Assembly: GCF_003946915.1 (NCBI RefSeq)
Contig: NZ_RPOC01000001.1
Coordinates: forward strand, 62,001-126,000
Length of the DNA: 64,000 nucleotides
DNA from: Flavobacterium ustbae
GTDB taxonomy: Bacteria; Bacteroidota; Bacteroidia; Flavobacteriales; Flavobacteriaceae
Direction: 5' to 3'
Below the pieces are notes generated by a model. That model worked only from the letters and a program-made list of their open reading frames with translations. It had not been told where the DNA came from and searched no databases. This document shows positions 24,622 through 34,136 of this stretch, piece by piece (position 1 is the first letter of the stretch; every line of letters begins with the position of its first letter). The position numbers were made by a program, and so were the translations under genes.

Positions 24622-25623
24622 ATGATTTTAGTAACTGGAGGAACTGGTTTAGTGGGCGCACATTTATTACTTCATTTAATTGAAAATGGAGAAAATGTTC
24701 GGGCAATTTACAGAACCCAAAACAATGTTCAGAAAACGAAATTAGTTTTCGATTTTTATAAAAAAGGAGCTTTATTTGAAAAAATAAATTGGCTTGAAGC
24801 CGATATTCTAGACATACCTTCGCTCGAAACTGCTTTTATCGATATCAAGCAAGTATACCATTGCGCTGCTTTTATTTCGTTTGAACCAAAAGACGAAGAA
24901 ATCCTTAGAAAAACCAATATCGAAGGAACTGCAAACATGGTCAATTTTGCAATTGCCAAAGAAACCGAAAAGTTCTGCTACATTAGCTCGATTGCTGCAC
25001 TAGGCGACATTGCTACGCACGAAACACACATTACCGAAGAAACAGATTGGAATCCAGAAAAACCACATAGCGATTATGCCATATCTAAATATGGTGCCGA
25101 AATGGAAGTCTGGCGTGCACATCAGGAAGGATTAAATGTTATTATTGTAAATCCGGGCGTCATTTTAGGTCCACCAAAAATGATGGATATCTTTAACGAC
25201 GGAAGCAGTGAAATCTATCGAAAAGTTTCTAATGTCCTTTCATTTTACACGCTAGGAAGTACTGGTTTTATTTCTATTGATGATGTAGTAAAAACAAGTT
25301 ATGAACTGATGAAAAGCGAAGTTAAAAACGAACGTTTTACGCTTATCTCAGATAATATCGTCTTTAAAGATCTTTTAGACACCGTTTCTGATGTTTTAAA
25401 AGTCAAAAGACCGCACATTCACGCAAAACCTTTCCTGATGCATTTATTATGGATTGCTGACGGAATATTTTCTACTTTATTTTTTAGAAAAAGAAGTATT
25501 ACAAAAGCCACAGCAAAAGCCTCTTACTCAAAGAATCTATATAGTAATGAAAAAATAAAAACCGCTCTAGGAACGGTTTTCACTGATATTCATCATTATA
25601 TTAAAGAAAGTGCCAAACTATAG
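24622..25623 (+). CDS. NAD(P)-dependent epimerase/dehydratase family protein
   Basis: 333 residues, extended short-chain dehydrogenase. The Rossmann nucleotide loop is VTGGTGLVGAHL (4-15). The catalytic YxxxK is in SDYAISKYGAE, preceded by a Ser-rich CYISSIAAL. This is typical of flavobacterial NAD-dependent epimerase/dehydratase or dihydroflavonol-reductase-like proteins acting on sugar or isoprenoid-like substrates; the exact substrate is not deducible. Its stop overlaps the stop of the convergent DUF4296 gene by six bases. Confidence 0.85.
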   Translation: MILVTGGTGLVGAHLLLHLIENGENVRAIYRTQNNVQKTKLVFDFYKKGALFEKINWLEADILDIPSLETAFIDIKQVYHCAAFISFEPKDEEILRKTNIEGTANMVNFAIAKETEKFCYISSIAALGDIATHETHITEETDWNPEKPHSDYAISKYGAEMEVWRAHQEGLNVIIVNPGVILGPPKMMDIFNDGSSEIYRKVSNVLSFYTLGSTGFISIDDVVKTSYELMKSEVKNERFTLISDNIVFKDLLDTVSDVLKVKRPHIHAKPFLMHLLWIADGIFSTLFFRKRSITKATAKASYSKNLYSNEKIKTALGTVFTDIHHYIKESAKL

Positions 25624-26103
25624 CTTCTTTCTTCTGTCTTGCATTTGCATGTGGGCTCTCTTTATAGAGTCTACATTAATCTTCTGAACTGTCTTTTTTA
25701 AAGAATCTTTTGAGATTTCGGCTTTCTTTTTATTTGCCTTAGCTGCTTTTTTCTCCTCAATTTTAGCTAAAGAATCTGCTGCTCTCTCATTTACAGAAAT
25801 TCTTTTGTTTACCTCATCAAACATGTCCTTATAGTTATCATAATCAGAAGCATAATACATATTGTTTTGGGCAAATTGAAGACTGTCTACTTTGTATTTT
25901 TTCAAAATAAACTTAGTCGGATCATTTTCTAACGAATCCAAAGACAATGGTTTCTGGTATCTCATTGCTTCCAAAAGAGATAAATCATACATAATATCAA
26001 TCATTTTTTCTTTCTCAATAAGCTTTTCAGGCTGTTTTACAACCTCTTTTTTACAGCTTATAGAAAGAAACAAAACCAATAGTATTACGATAAAATTCTT
26101 CAT
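25618..26103 (-). CDS. DUF4296 lipoprotein
   Basis: 161 residues with a lipoprotein signal ending at Cys17 (LSISCKKE), then a helical domain opening EKMIDIMYDLSLLEAMRY (the DUF4296 hallmark) and a Lys/Ala/Glu-rich tail that is probably a coiled helix. Function of the family is unknown. It is the last gene of a tight minus-strand run (dpm1-like, pyrC, this), eight bases after pyrC, an arrangement common in Flavobacteria. Confidence 0.85.
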   Translation of the reverse strand: MKNFIVILLVLFLSISCKKEVVKQPEKLIEKEKMIDIMYDLSLLEAMRYQKPLSLDSLENDPTKFILKKYKVDSLQFAQNNMYYASDYDNYKDMFDEVNKRISVNERAADSLAKIEEKKAAKANKKKAEISKDSLKKTVQKINVDSIKRAHMQMQDRRKKL

Positions 26104-26111
26104 AGTTCTTT

Positions 26112-27452
26112 TTATCTATCAAACAATAATCTTTTTCCAGCTCTCGAATCTTTTACTTTGAAGTTATTGTAAAGCAATTCTCCATTTACAAAAGTATGCG
26201 TAATTCTAGATCTAAAAGTATAACCTTCAAAAGGAGACCAGCCACATTTTGCTAAAATATTATCCTGATTTACACTCCACGGCAAACTTGGATTTACAAT
26301 TACTAAATCGGCATAATAGCCTTCTTTAATAAAACCTCTTTTTTCAATCTTGAAAAGTTTAGCTGGATTGTGGCACATTTTCTCCACGATTTTTTCCACG
26401 CTAATTTTTCCTTGATGATGCGCTTCAAACATAGCCACAACCGCGTGCTGTACCAGCGGGCCACCAGAAGGCGCATTCAAATAAGACTGCTGTTTTTCTT
26501 CTTTGGTATGGGGAGCGTGATCGGTTGCAATTACGTCGATTCTTCCATCATTTAATGCTTCCCAGAGTGCTTTACGGTCTGCAGCCGTTTTTACAGCAGG
26601 ATTCCATTTAATGAAATTTCCTTTTGTTTTATAATCTTCATCTGTAAACCAAAGGTGGTGTACACAAACCTCAGCGGTAATTTTCTTTTCTTCTAAAGGA
26701 ATTTTGTTCGTAAACAATTCCATTTCTTTCGCTGTTGAAAGATGAAAAATATGCAATCTCGCCCCAGTTCGTTTTGCCAACGCCACAGCTTTTGAAGACG
26801 AAATGTAACAAGCTTCTTCGCTTCTTATTAAGTTATGCGCCGTTACCGGAACATCATCACCGTATTGCTCTTTAAAAGCGGCGAGATTATTTTTAATTGT
26901 AGTTTCATCTTCACAATGAACCGCAATTAACATTGGAGTGCTAGAAAAAATCTTTTCCAAAACTGCTTCATTATCAACCAGCATATTTCCGGTTGATGAA
27001 CCTAAAAAGATTTTAATTCCCGCTACATTTTTTGGATTCGTTTTTAAAACTTCTTCCAAATTATCATTGGTTGCTCCCATCATAAACGAATAATTCGCAA
27101 ATGATTTTTCAGAAGCAATCTGATATTTATCTTCTAATATTTCCTGCGTAACCGCATTCGGAACTGTATTGGGCTGTTCGATAAAAGAAGTAATTCCACC
27201 CGCAACAGCCGCACGAGATTCCGATTCGATATCTCCTTTATGCGTTAATCCTGGTTCTCTAAAATGCACTTGGTCGTCTATCGCGCCCGGCATTAGATAA
27301 TTTCCTTCAGCATCGATTACAATACAATCTGAAGTTTTTAATGAAATGCTGTCGGCAATTTCAACAATCAAATCGTTTTCAATTAAAACATCACCTTCAA
27401 AAATTGTCCCTTCGTTTACAATTTTGGCATTTTTTATTAGAATCCTGTTCAT
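26112..27452 (-). CDS. pyrC: Dihydroorotase (class I amidohydrolase)
   Basis: 446 residues. It closes carbamoyl-aspartate to dihydroorotate in pyrimidine synthesis. Metal-binding motifs are visible: DQVHFREPG near residue 60, a HCEDE histidine, and ATDHAPH near residue 310 that carries the catalytic Asp. The family also contains allantoinase; no purine-degradation genes are nearby, and flavobacteria use this type as PyrC. It lies 10 bp after the dolichol-phosphate-mannose-synthase-like gene. Confidence 0.9.
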   Translation of the reverse strand: MNRILIKNAKIVNEGTIFEGDVLIENDLIVEIADSISLKTSDCIVIDAEGNYLMPGAIDDQVHFREPGLTHKGDIESESRAAVAGGITSFIEQPNTVPNAVTQEILEDKYQIASEKSFANYSFMMGATNDNLEEVLKTNPKNVAGIKIFLGSSTGNMLVDNEAVLEKIFSSTPMLIAVHCEDETTIKNNLAAFKEQYGDDVPVTAHNLIRSEEACYISSSKAVALAKRTGARLHIFHLSTAKEMELFTNKIPLEEKKITAEVCVHHLWFTDEDYKTKGNFIKWNPAVKTAADRKALWEALNDGRIDVIATDHAPHTKEEKQQSYLNAPSGGPLVQHAVVAMFEAHHQGKISVEKIVEKMCHNPAKLFKIEKRGFIKEGYYADLVIVNPSLPWSVNQDNILAKCGWSPFEGYTFRSRITHTFVNGELLYNNFKVKDSRAGKRLLFDR

Positions 27453-27462
27453 TTCGGTTGGT

Positions 27463-28188
27463 TTATAATGAATTGACTAATTTTCTTAATCGAAGTGAAA
27501 TCACTCCAAGTATCGCTTCTTTAATAATAGCATTGCTCATTTTAGAAACTCCTTTTGTTCTATCTGTAAAAATAATTGGGACTTCGGTAATTTGAAATTT
27601 AGCACAATAAGTTCTGTACTTCATCTCAATTTGAAACGCATACCCGACAAATTTTATTTTGTTTAGATTAATTTTTTCCAAAACCTCTCTTTTATAACAT
27701 ACAAAACCTGCAGTCGCATCGTGAATTTTCATTCCGGTAATAAACTTCACGTAAACAGATGCAAAATAAGACATCAAAACTCGGCTTAAAGGCCAGTTTA
27801 CTACATTTACTCCAGTTACATAACGAGATCCAATGGCAAGATCTGCCCCACCAAAATGGCAGGCATCGTATAATTTTTCTAAATCATTAGGATTGTGCGA
27901 AAAATCGGCATCCATCTCAAAAATAAACTGATAGTTACGTTCCAAAGCCCATTTAAAGCCATGAACATATGCGGTGCCTAATCCTGATTTTTTTGTTCTT
28001 TGTTCTAAAAAAAGTTCTCCTGGAAACTCTTCCTGAAGAGCGATCACTTTATTAGCAGTATGATCGGGAGAATTATCATCAATAATCAGCAGATGAAAAG
28101 ATTTATGCTGCGAAAGTACAGCTCTAACTATACTTTCTATATTTTCAATTTCGTTATATGTGGGAATTATGACAATACTATCATTCAT
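27463..28188 (-). CDS. Polyprenyl-phosphate mannosyltransferase (DPM1-like GT2)
   Basis: 241 residues with a GT2 fold: PTYNEIENIESIV at the N-terminus, LLIIDDNSPDHTA for nucleotide binding, and the DxD-like metal motif EMDADFSHNP. This short form without membrane helices corresponds to polyprenol monophosphomannose synthase, which moves mannose from GDP to a lipid carrier for glycosylation. It heads the operon with pyrC and DUF4296 and is divergent from the DUF4271 gene. Confidence 0.9.
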   Translation of the reverse strand: MNDSIVIIPTYNEIENIESIVRAVLSQHKSFHLLIIDDNSPDHTANKVIALQEEFPGELFLEQRTKKSGLGTAYVHGFKWALERNYQFIFEMDADFSHNPNDLEKLYDACHFGGADLAIGSRYVTGVNVVNWPLSRVLMSYFASVYVKFITGMKIHDATAGFVCYKREVLEKINLNKIKFVGYAFQIEMKYRTYCAKFQITEVPIIFTDRTKGVSKMSNAIIKEAILGVISLRLRKLVNSL

Positions 28189-28279
28189 TTTTTCTCGGTA
28201 ATTTCACCGCAAAAGTAAACTTTTTATAGCATTTGATTCATAATAAATATATAATAAAAGTATTGCATCAAAAAATTAC

Positions 28280-28287
28280 TAATTTTG
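28280..28287 (+). promoter_or_regulatory. TAATTTTG promoter element, near-leaderless
   Basis: A TAnnTTTG match ending only seven bases before the ATG of the DUF4271 gene, so transcription would begin at or next to the start codon. Confidence 0.5.
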
Positions 28288-28294
28288 TAACGCT

Positions 28295-28963
28295 ATGATT
28301 GAACAACTTCACCCTCGAATTATTGAAAACAAAGACTGGGCAACACTTTTATTTGTGCTGACCTTTGCCGTTGTTGCCATGACAAAATCTGCTTACGAAA
28401 CAAGATTTAGTGAATTTAGTAAACTTATTTTTTCTGATAAATACGCTAAAATTTACCGAGACAACAGCCACATGAAAAATAGTTTTACAGTTGGTTTGTT
28501 TTTTGTCCAGATTGTATCGTTTGCTTTTTTTATTCTGCTTACTATGAATATTTTTGGACATGCGTCAAAAACCGACTGGGTTTTATTTATTCAGATTGCT
28601 ACTTTTCTACTTTATTTCATTTTAGGAAAGTATCTAATCGAAAAAATTGTAGCAGCATCATTCAATATTGACGAATTTGTAGAGCTATTTAACTTACAAA
28701 AAGTAACTTATCGGACTTATATTGGTGTTTTAATCCTTCCAATCAATGCTATTTTATTTTATTACAACAATATCCCACAGATTATCCCCCTAGTAATCAT
28801 AGGCATTTCACTGTGTATTAGCATATACTCTTACTTTATTTCTATCAAAACGTATCAAAACGTAATTATCGGCAAATTATTTTATTTTATTTTGTATCTT
28901 TGCGCTCTTGAAATAGCCCCTTATTATTTTCTTTATTATTGGATTACAAAAGGGAGTGCTTAG
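28295..28963 (+). CDS. DUF4271 integral membrane protein
   Basis: 222 residues with about five to six membrane helices and a short hydrophilic N-terminus (MIEQLHPRIIENKDWATLLF) that matches DUF4271 proteins of Flavobacteria. Its function is unknown. It sits 14 bp ahead of the uroporphyrinogen-III synthase gene on the same strand, a conserved pairing I recognise in this group; whether it aids heme synthesis is not known. Confidence 0.85.
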   Translation: MIEQLHPRIIENKDWATLLFVLTFAVVAMTKSAYETRFSEFSKLIFSDKYAKIYRDNSHMKNSFTVGLFFVQIVSFAFFILLTMNIFGHASKTDWVLFIQIATFLLYFILGKYLIEKIVAASFNIDEFVELFNLQKVTYRTYIGVLILPINAILFYYNNIPQIIPLVIIGISLCISIYSYFISIKTYQNVIIGKLFYFILYLCALEIAPYYFLYYWITKGSA

Positions 28964-28977
28964 AAAATATTTATAAT

Positions 28978-29727
28978 ATGAAAGTGAAAACAATTTTGGT
29001 GTCACAGCCTGAACCTAAAGTGGAGAATTCTCCTTACTTTGAGCTCCAACAAAAACACAAAATAAAAATTGATTTCAGACCATTTATTCATGTAGAAGGG
29101 GTTAGCGCAAAAGAGATTCGATTACAAAAAATCGATCTTAATCATTACACTGCGATCATTTTAACAAGTCGAAATGCTGTAGATCATTTTTTTAGAGTGG
29201 CTGATGAAATGCGTTACAAAGTTCCTGAAGGATTGAAATATTTTTGTCAATCTGAGGCTGTAGCGTTTTACCTTCAAAAGTATGTTGTATACAGAAAACG
29301 TAAAATTTACGTTGGAGCAAAAGATTTTGCAGATTTATCTCCGCTAATTAAGAAGTACAAAGACGAGAAGTTTTTACTTCCTGCATCTGACCAATTAAAT
29401 GCAGATGCTCCTGTTACCTTAAACGGTCTAAAAGTAGATTGGGCACAAGCTATTTTTTACAGAACTGTAATGAGTGATTTATCTGATTTAGCTGATGTTT
29501 ATTATGACGTTTTAGCTTTTTTCAGCCCAACAGGAATCAAATCATTGTTTAAAAATTTCCCAGATTTTAAACAAAACGATACCAGAATTGCCGTATTCGG
29601 AAGCACAACGCAGAAAGAGGCTTTAGACCATGGTTTAAGAATTGATATTCTTGCTCCAACTCCTGAAACTCCTTCTATGACAATGGCTTTAGAGAAATAC
29701 GTTGCAGAAGTAAACAAAGGAAAATAA
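28978..29727 (+). CDS. hemD: Uroporphyrinogen-III synthase
   Basis: 249 residues from the ATG at 28978; an upstream ATG at 28939 would overlap DUF4271 and is not preferred. It closes and inverts the tetrapyrrole ring to uroporphyrinogen III. The two-domain fold shows in ILTSRNAVDHFF, the middle FCQSEAVAFYL, FFSPTGIKSLF, and the final AVFGSTTQKEALDHG and PTPETPSMTMAL. Sequence of this enzyme is weakly conserved, but these blocks are the usual ones. Confidence 0.88.
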   Translation: MKVKTILVSQPEPKVENSPYFELQQKHKIKIDFRPFIHVEGVSAKEIRLQKIDLNHYTAIILTSRNAVDHFFRVADEMRYKVPEGLKYFCQSEAVAFYLQKYVVYRKRKIYVGAKDFADLSPLIKKYKDEKFLLPASDQLNADAPVTLNGLKVDWAQAIFYRTVMSDLSDLADVYYDVLAFFSPTGIKSLFKNFPDFKQNDTRIAVFGSTTQKEALDHGLRIDILAPTPETPSMTMALEKYVAEVNKGK

Positions 29728-29734
29728 ACCTAGA

Positions 29735-29878
29735 AATTACAATATTTAAAATTCCAAATTCCAAACTAATCACTTGGGATTTGGATTTTTTTTTGAATAA
29801 ATTCCAATATTTAAATTTCCAAATTCCAAGTAGCAAAATTGGAATTTGGAATTTTTTATATTGGAATTTTATTTCCAA
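29735..29878. repeat. TTCCAAATTCCAA / TTGGAATTTGGAA inverted repeat
   Basis: Left words AAATTCCAAATTCCAAAC and a middle ATTTCCAAATTCCAAG face right TTGGAATTTGGAATTTTTTA. Other copies lie at 30424-30452, 36600-36632, 37089-37155 and 52194-52250. Confidence 0.7.
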
Positions 29879-29946
29879 CGTCTTTTAACTACATTTGATT
29901 ACTATTCAAAACCCAAATCACAAAAAATAGTTTCAAATTATAAGTT

Positions 29947-30417
29947 ATGAAAATCAACTCCCTTTTAATTGAAATTGACGGAATCGATAAAGAAATTCTT
30001 CGATACCTAATGGACGATGCCCGAAAACCAATCTTACAAATCGCTAATAAAATTGGGATTTCTGGTGCTGCAATTCATCAGAGATTAAAAAAACTGGAAC
30101 AATCTGGCGTTATTTCTGGATCTAAGTTTACAGTAAATCCAAAAGTTTTGGGCTACAACACTATGGCTTTTGTTGGGGTTTATTTGGACAAAGCTTCTAG
30201 AAACTCAGAAGCAGTAAAAGAACTTAGAAAAATTCCAGAAGTTCTAGAATGCCATTATACCACAGGAAACTGGTCTGTTTTAATTAAAATTATCTGTCGC
30301 GATAATGAACATTTAATGCAGCTTCTAAATAATAAAATTCAGGCGATTGAAGGAGTTTCGAGAACTGAAACTTTTATTTCGTTGGATCAGCAGATTGATA
30401 GGCAGATTCAGCTTTAG
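29947..30417 (+). CDS. Lrp/AsnC-family transcriptional regulator
   Basis: 156 residues: an N-terminal winged helix (IDKEILRYLMDDARKPILQI, then GISGAAIHQRLKKLEQSGVI) and a C-terminal RAM/AsnC ligand domain (KIPEVLECHYTTGNWSVLIK, GVSRTETFISL). Members sense amino acids or related ligands and form octamers on DNA. The target is unknown. It is flanked by repeat DNA on the left and a shared terminator with a convergent gene on the right. Confidence 0.92.
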   Translation: MKINSLLIEIDGIDKEILRYLMDDARKPILQIANKIGISGAAIHQRLKKLEQSGVISGSKFTVNPKVLGYNTMAFVGVYLDKASRNSEAVKELRKIPEVLECHYTTGNWSVLIKIICRDNEHLMQLLNNKIQAIEGVSRTETFISLDQQIDRQIQL

Positions 30418-30469
30418 AAAAGAAATTCCAAATTTTTAAATTCCAAATTCCAATAGGCTTCGAAAATCA

Positions 30470-30506
30470 TCAAAAAAACCCGACAGGTTTTAAAACCTAT
30501 CGGGTG
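30470..30506. terminator. Bidirectional terminator
   Basis: ACCCGACAGGTTT pairs with AAACCTATCGGGT with a single mismatch (30478-30505). It stands between the convergent Lrp and zinc-peptidase genes. The same word type forms the 62742 terminator. Confidence 0.75.
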
Positions 30507-30539
30507 TACCATAAATTATCTAATTGTCTCAATTAGAAA

Positions 30540-31232
30540 TTAATCTCTCCTATTATTACTCCCTGCATAAATTGAGATATAGTATAACAACGTTGCAATT
30601 GAACCAAGAGCCGCTACTAGATACGTTCTTGCAGCCCATTTTAGAGCATCTTTTGCTCCTGCTTGTTCTTGCTGCGTTAACATATGTTTGTTTTCTAGCC
30701 ACGCCAAAGCTCTGTTACTCGCATCATACTCTACTGGTAGAGTAATAATTGAGAATAAGGTTGTTGTAGCAAAAAGCACAATTCCAACCAATAATAGCTG
30801 CGGAAATACCTGAATCATTAAAATTCCAGCCAATAATATCCATTGCATAAAATTTGAAGCCACATTTACAATTGGCACCAACTTAGAACGCATGGTTAAC
30901 CATTGATAACCTATTGCATGCTGTACAGCGTGCCCACATTCATGCGCCGCAACGGCTGCCGCTGCCGCATTACGATGGCTGTAAACAGCTTCACTTAAGT
31001 TTACTGTTTTATCTGATGGATTATAATGATCTGTCAATCGGCCGGGAGTTGAGATCACACGAACATCTGTAATACCATGATCGGCAAGCATTTTCTCGGC
31101 AATTTCGGCGCCGCTCATTCCGTTTCTTAATTGTAATTTCGAATATAGTTCAAATTTACGCTTCAGCTGTGAACTTACCAGCCAGCTGAACAACATGATA
31201 GCTCCAGCAATAATTAAATATCCAGGTCCCAT
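30540..31232 (-). CDS. YugP-family zinc metallopeptidase (membrane)
   Basis: 230 residues with an N-terminal membrane helix (3-18), a soluble part containing the zinc motif HECGH within AAHECGHAVQHAIGYQ, and two or three more helices after it (about 120-160 and 200-220). This is the neutral zinc metallopeptidase_2 (YugP) family, of unknown substrate. It is monocistronic. Confidence 0.9.
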   Translation of the reverse strand: MGPGYLIIAGAIMLFSWLVSSQLKRKFELYSKLQLRNGMSGAEIAEKMLADHGITDVRVISTPGRLTDHYNPSDKTVNLSEAVYSHRNAAAAAVAAHECGHAVQHAIGYQWLTMRSKLVPIVNVASNFMQWILLAGILMIQVFPQLLLVGIVLFATTTLFSIITLPVEYDASNRALAWLENKHMLTQQEQAGAKDALKWAARTYLVAALGSIATLLYYISIYAGSNNRRD

Positions 31233-31337
31233 ATTTTCTTGTGTTTTTTAGATTGATTTTTAAATTTACAAAACAAACTGCAAATTGCGAACCATTTTAA
31301 CAAAATGTCATTTTGGCATTTTTCTACCACTTTTGAC

Positions 31338-31973
31338 TTAATTCAGCATATTGTTTTTGAGCAGAAAAGCAATTAATTCTGCCACATTTTTCATTTTATA
31401 TTTTTGAAGAATATTACGGCGATGCGTTTGTACGGTTAAGAAACTTAAAAACAAATCATCGGCAATTTCCTGAGTCGATTTTCCCTGCGAAAGCAATAAA
31501 GCAATGTCCCGTTCTCTCCTACTCAAACCTGGAATTCGTTCTAAATCTTCAGACAAAGGTTGGCTAATTATGGTTTTTACTTCTTCACTAAAAACAATTT
31601 CGCCATCAATCGCTTTGTAAATACATTCTTTAAACTCATCAAAAGAAGCATTTTTAAGAATATAGCCGTTTCCTCCGTTCTGAATAAATTGCATCACCAA
31701 ACTTCTTTCAGACTGGCTGCTCATACCTAGGATTACAATTTTAGGATGCTTTTGCTTAATTGTTTTACACAAATCAACTCCATTTATTACAGGTAGAAAA
31801 ATATCCATTAAAATCAAATCTACTTTATTGTCTTCGATATAATCTAAAAGCGCAATTCCCGATTCGAATTTTTCTACTATTTCTATATCGTTTAGATCTG
31901 ATAGCAGACCCGCAATTCCAGAAATTACAATCGGATGATCGTCTACTATTACCGTTTTATATTTCATATTCAT
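31338..31973 (-). CDS. LuxR/NarL-type response regulator
   Basis: 211 residues. The receiver domain has acidic Asp11-Asp12 and the phospho-acceptor Asp57 (LILMDIFLP); the C-terminal helix-turn-helix has GLSRRERDIALLLSQGKSTQ and the recognition helix LTVQTHRRNIL. It overlaps the 3' end of its cognate kinase by 17 bp and is translated after it. Targets unknown. Confidence 0.93.
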   Translation of the reverse strand: MNMKYKTVIVDDHPIVISGIAGLLSDLNDIEIVEKFESGIALLDYIEDNKVDLILMDIFLPVINGVDLCKTIKQKHPKIVILGMSSQSERSLVMQFIQNGGNGYILKNASFDEFKECIYKAIDGEIVFSEEVKTIISQPLSEDLERIPGLSRRERDIALLLSQGKSTQEIADDLFLSFLTVQTHRRNILQKYKMKNVAELIAFLLKNNMLN

Positions 31974-33969
31974 GATTTGGGTTATATTTTAATTCGATAT
32001 AAGTCGAAGTTCCTTTTCCGCTAACAGAATCTATTTCTAATTTTCCGTTTAAAAAAGCCACACGGTTTTTGATATTTCGCAAGCCCATTCCGTCTCTTTT
32101 TTCTGCATATTCAACATTAAACCCGATTCCGTTATCTTCAACCGTAATAAAAAAAACATCTTTATTCTGTGAACACGAAACTAGAATCTGAGAAGCTTTG
32201 GCATATTTTAAAGCATTATTTAAAAGTTCTTGAATGATTCTGAAAATCATAATTTTAAAATGCTGAGGCAAAGTTGTTTTTTTAATCAGATACTGAAATT
32301 CAATTGCGGTTTCGGCTGTTGAATGCGAAGCGCATAAATCTCTTAAAGCATGTTCGAGTCCAAGTTTCATGAGACTTTCAGGCATTAAATTTTGAGAAAT
32401 ATTACGAAGTTCTTTTATCGAATCGTTCAGCATTCCGTTGATATTCGGAGCATTTTCATTGTTTTCGCGTTCGGCGAGATTTAAATGAATTTTCAGTCCA
32501 GAAAGCATACTTCCGAGTCCGTCGTGCAAATCTCTTGCAATTCTTTTACGCTCAATTTCTTCTCCTTCGATCAAAGCATTCGAAACCGATAATTTCTGCT
32601 GATTTTCTAATGCTTCTAGTTCTTGCTTATGATTCACTTCTTTTTGAAAACTTATTTTTTTCTGATAATTATTCCAACTCCACAAAAACAAAACAATTAA
32701 AAACAGAACAAACGAAAGAACCGCAAAAAGCATCATATTCAAACGATTGTTGTTTACCTGCAACACGGCTTTTTCATTTTCAGACTGAAGCAATCCGATT
32801 TTCTTTTCGCTTTCTGCTTTTTTATATTTGGCCTCAAGCTCAACAATTTCGTTCTTTAATTTCGCATCGTTAAGACTATCATTAATAACATTGTACTTAT
32901 TAGAATAAAAATAAGCTTTCGGATATTCCTTAGTCGCATTATAAACCTTAGACAATTCTTTATAATAGTTTTTCTTATCTACAATAAAGGGCGTGTTTTC
33001 TACCAAATATTCTAAATTACTTTTGGCCTTACCGTAATTTTTGAGTTTAAAAAGCACTTCATATTCGGCAAATTTCAATCTGTTGACGGCAATAGCATTA
33101 TGATGGCTTTCAGCAGATTTAATTCCTTTTGCAAAACTTTCTAATGCTTCGCTATGTTTGTTTTGTTTCGCATAATAAATCCCTTCCGAATAAAAATAAG
33201 AATCGTTTAAGTTAGACTCTGGGTATTTTTGTAAAGTCGAATAGGCTTTGTCTAGAATTTCTTTAGCATCATAAAAATGTTTGAGTTCAACTAAATTTTC
33301 TGCATTTATAATATACGTTTCCATCTTCGATTCGGCTAAAGTTGCCGATTTTTTAGTGGTATTCTCAATATATTTCTGTGCCTGATCCAGATATTCGTTT
33401 GCTTTTTCGCGTTCGTCATTATTCATGAAAATGATTGCAACAGCTTTATTTAAAGCACTAATCAATTCGTAATCACCACTTCTTTTAGCGATAGGAATAG
33501 CCTCATTTACTAATAATTTCATATAGGCATTTTCGTTATTCTTACGCTGTTGCATAATACCATAATTCTGAAGTATCACAGCCCGAAGTTTATACGCTTC
33601 TTTATTGCGATATTTTTTAAGCTTCGTATTAGCCTCAAGCAAAGCTTTTTCAAAACCTTCCAGATCGCCTTTTTCTATAAAACTATACGCATTATAAAAA
33701 ACAGAAGCGTCTCGTAAAAACGGGAACTTAGTCTTTAACCGATTTGCTTGTTCGAGATATTCTTTTGATTTTTTTGAATCCTGAGTCATTAAAAATAGTT
33801 TCGACAATCTGAAACTATTTAAACTTTTGACACTGTCTGATTTGGTGTTTTTTGTGATTTTAACAATACTGTCAATATAAACAGTATCATCATCTAAGGA
33901 AAGAATTACTTGTGAATGAGAAATTGCAGTGAAAAACAAAAAAAATAAAAAGGCGTAGATTTTCTTCAT
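31957..33969 (-). CDS. TPR-containing sensor histidine kinase (HisKA_3)
   Basis: 670 residues: signal sequence (1-19, ending SHSQ), a periplasmic TPR solenoid (about 45-390), one membrane helix (about 410-430, MMLFAVLSFVLFLIVLFLW), a coiled linker, then HisKA_3 with the acceptor in ERKRIARDLHDGLGS and a HATPase domain (DNGIGF, GMGLRNIKNRV). It should phosphorylate the overlapping LuxR-type regulator. Sensing through TPRs suggests protein or peptide partners rather than a small ligand. This layout is common in Flavobacteria. Confidence 0.92.
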   Translation of the reverse strand: MKKIYAFLFFLFFTAISHSQVILSLDDDTVYIDSIVKITKNTKSDSVKSLNSFRLSKLFLMTQDSKKSKEYLEQANRLKTKFPFLRDASVFYNAYSFIEKGDLEGFEKALLEANTKLKKYRNKEAYKLRAVILQNYGIMQQRKNNENAYMKLLVNEAIPIAKRSGDYELISALNKAVAIIFMNNDEREKANEYLDQAQKYIENTTKKSATLAESKMETYIINAENLVELKHFYDAKEILDKAYSTLQKYPESNLNDSYFYSEGIYYAKQNKHSEALESFAKGIKSAESHHNAIAVNRLKFAEYEVLFKLKNYGKAKSNLEYLVENTPFIVDKKNYYKELSKVYNATKEYPKAYFYSNKYNVINDSLNDAKLKNEIVELEAKYKKAESEKKIGLLQSENEKAVLQVNNNRLNMMLFAVLSFVLFLIVLFLWSWNNYQKKISFQKEVNHKQELEALENQQKLSVSNALIEGEEIERKRIARDLHDGLGSMLSGLKIHLNLAERENNENAPNINGMLNDSIKELRNISQNLMPESLMKLGLEHALRDLCASHSTAETAIEFQYLIKKTTLPQHFKIMIFRIIQELLNNALKYAKASQILVSCSQNKDVFFITVEDNGIGFNVEYAEKRDGMGLRNIKNRVAFLNGKLEIDSVSGKGTSTYIELKYNPNHEYEI

Positions 33970-34095
33970 ATATGTGGCATTTACTCAAAGTTATTAAAGC
34001 TTAATGACTTTCAAAAAGAAATTAACTGCTTTTACCTGATATCAGGTAAAAAAAAATACATTTTATCAGGTATTGACCTCTGGTTATTAACGAGC

Positions 34096-34103
34096 TAATT
34101 TTG
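34096..34103 (+). promoter_or_regulatory. TAATTTTG promoter element
   Basis: A TAnnTTTG match 33 bp before the MmpS-like lipoprotein ATG. Confidence 0.5.
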
Positions 34104-34136
34104 TTATATATCTGAATATTAATTAAAGAATTTATT

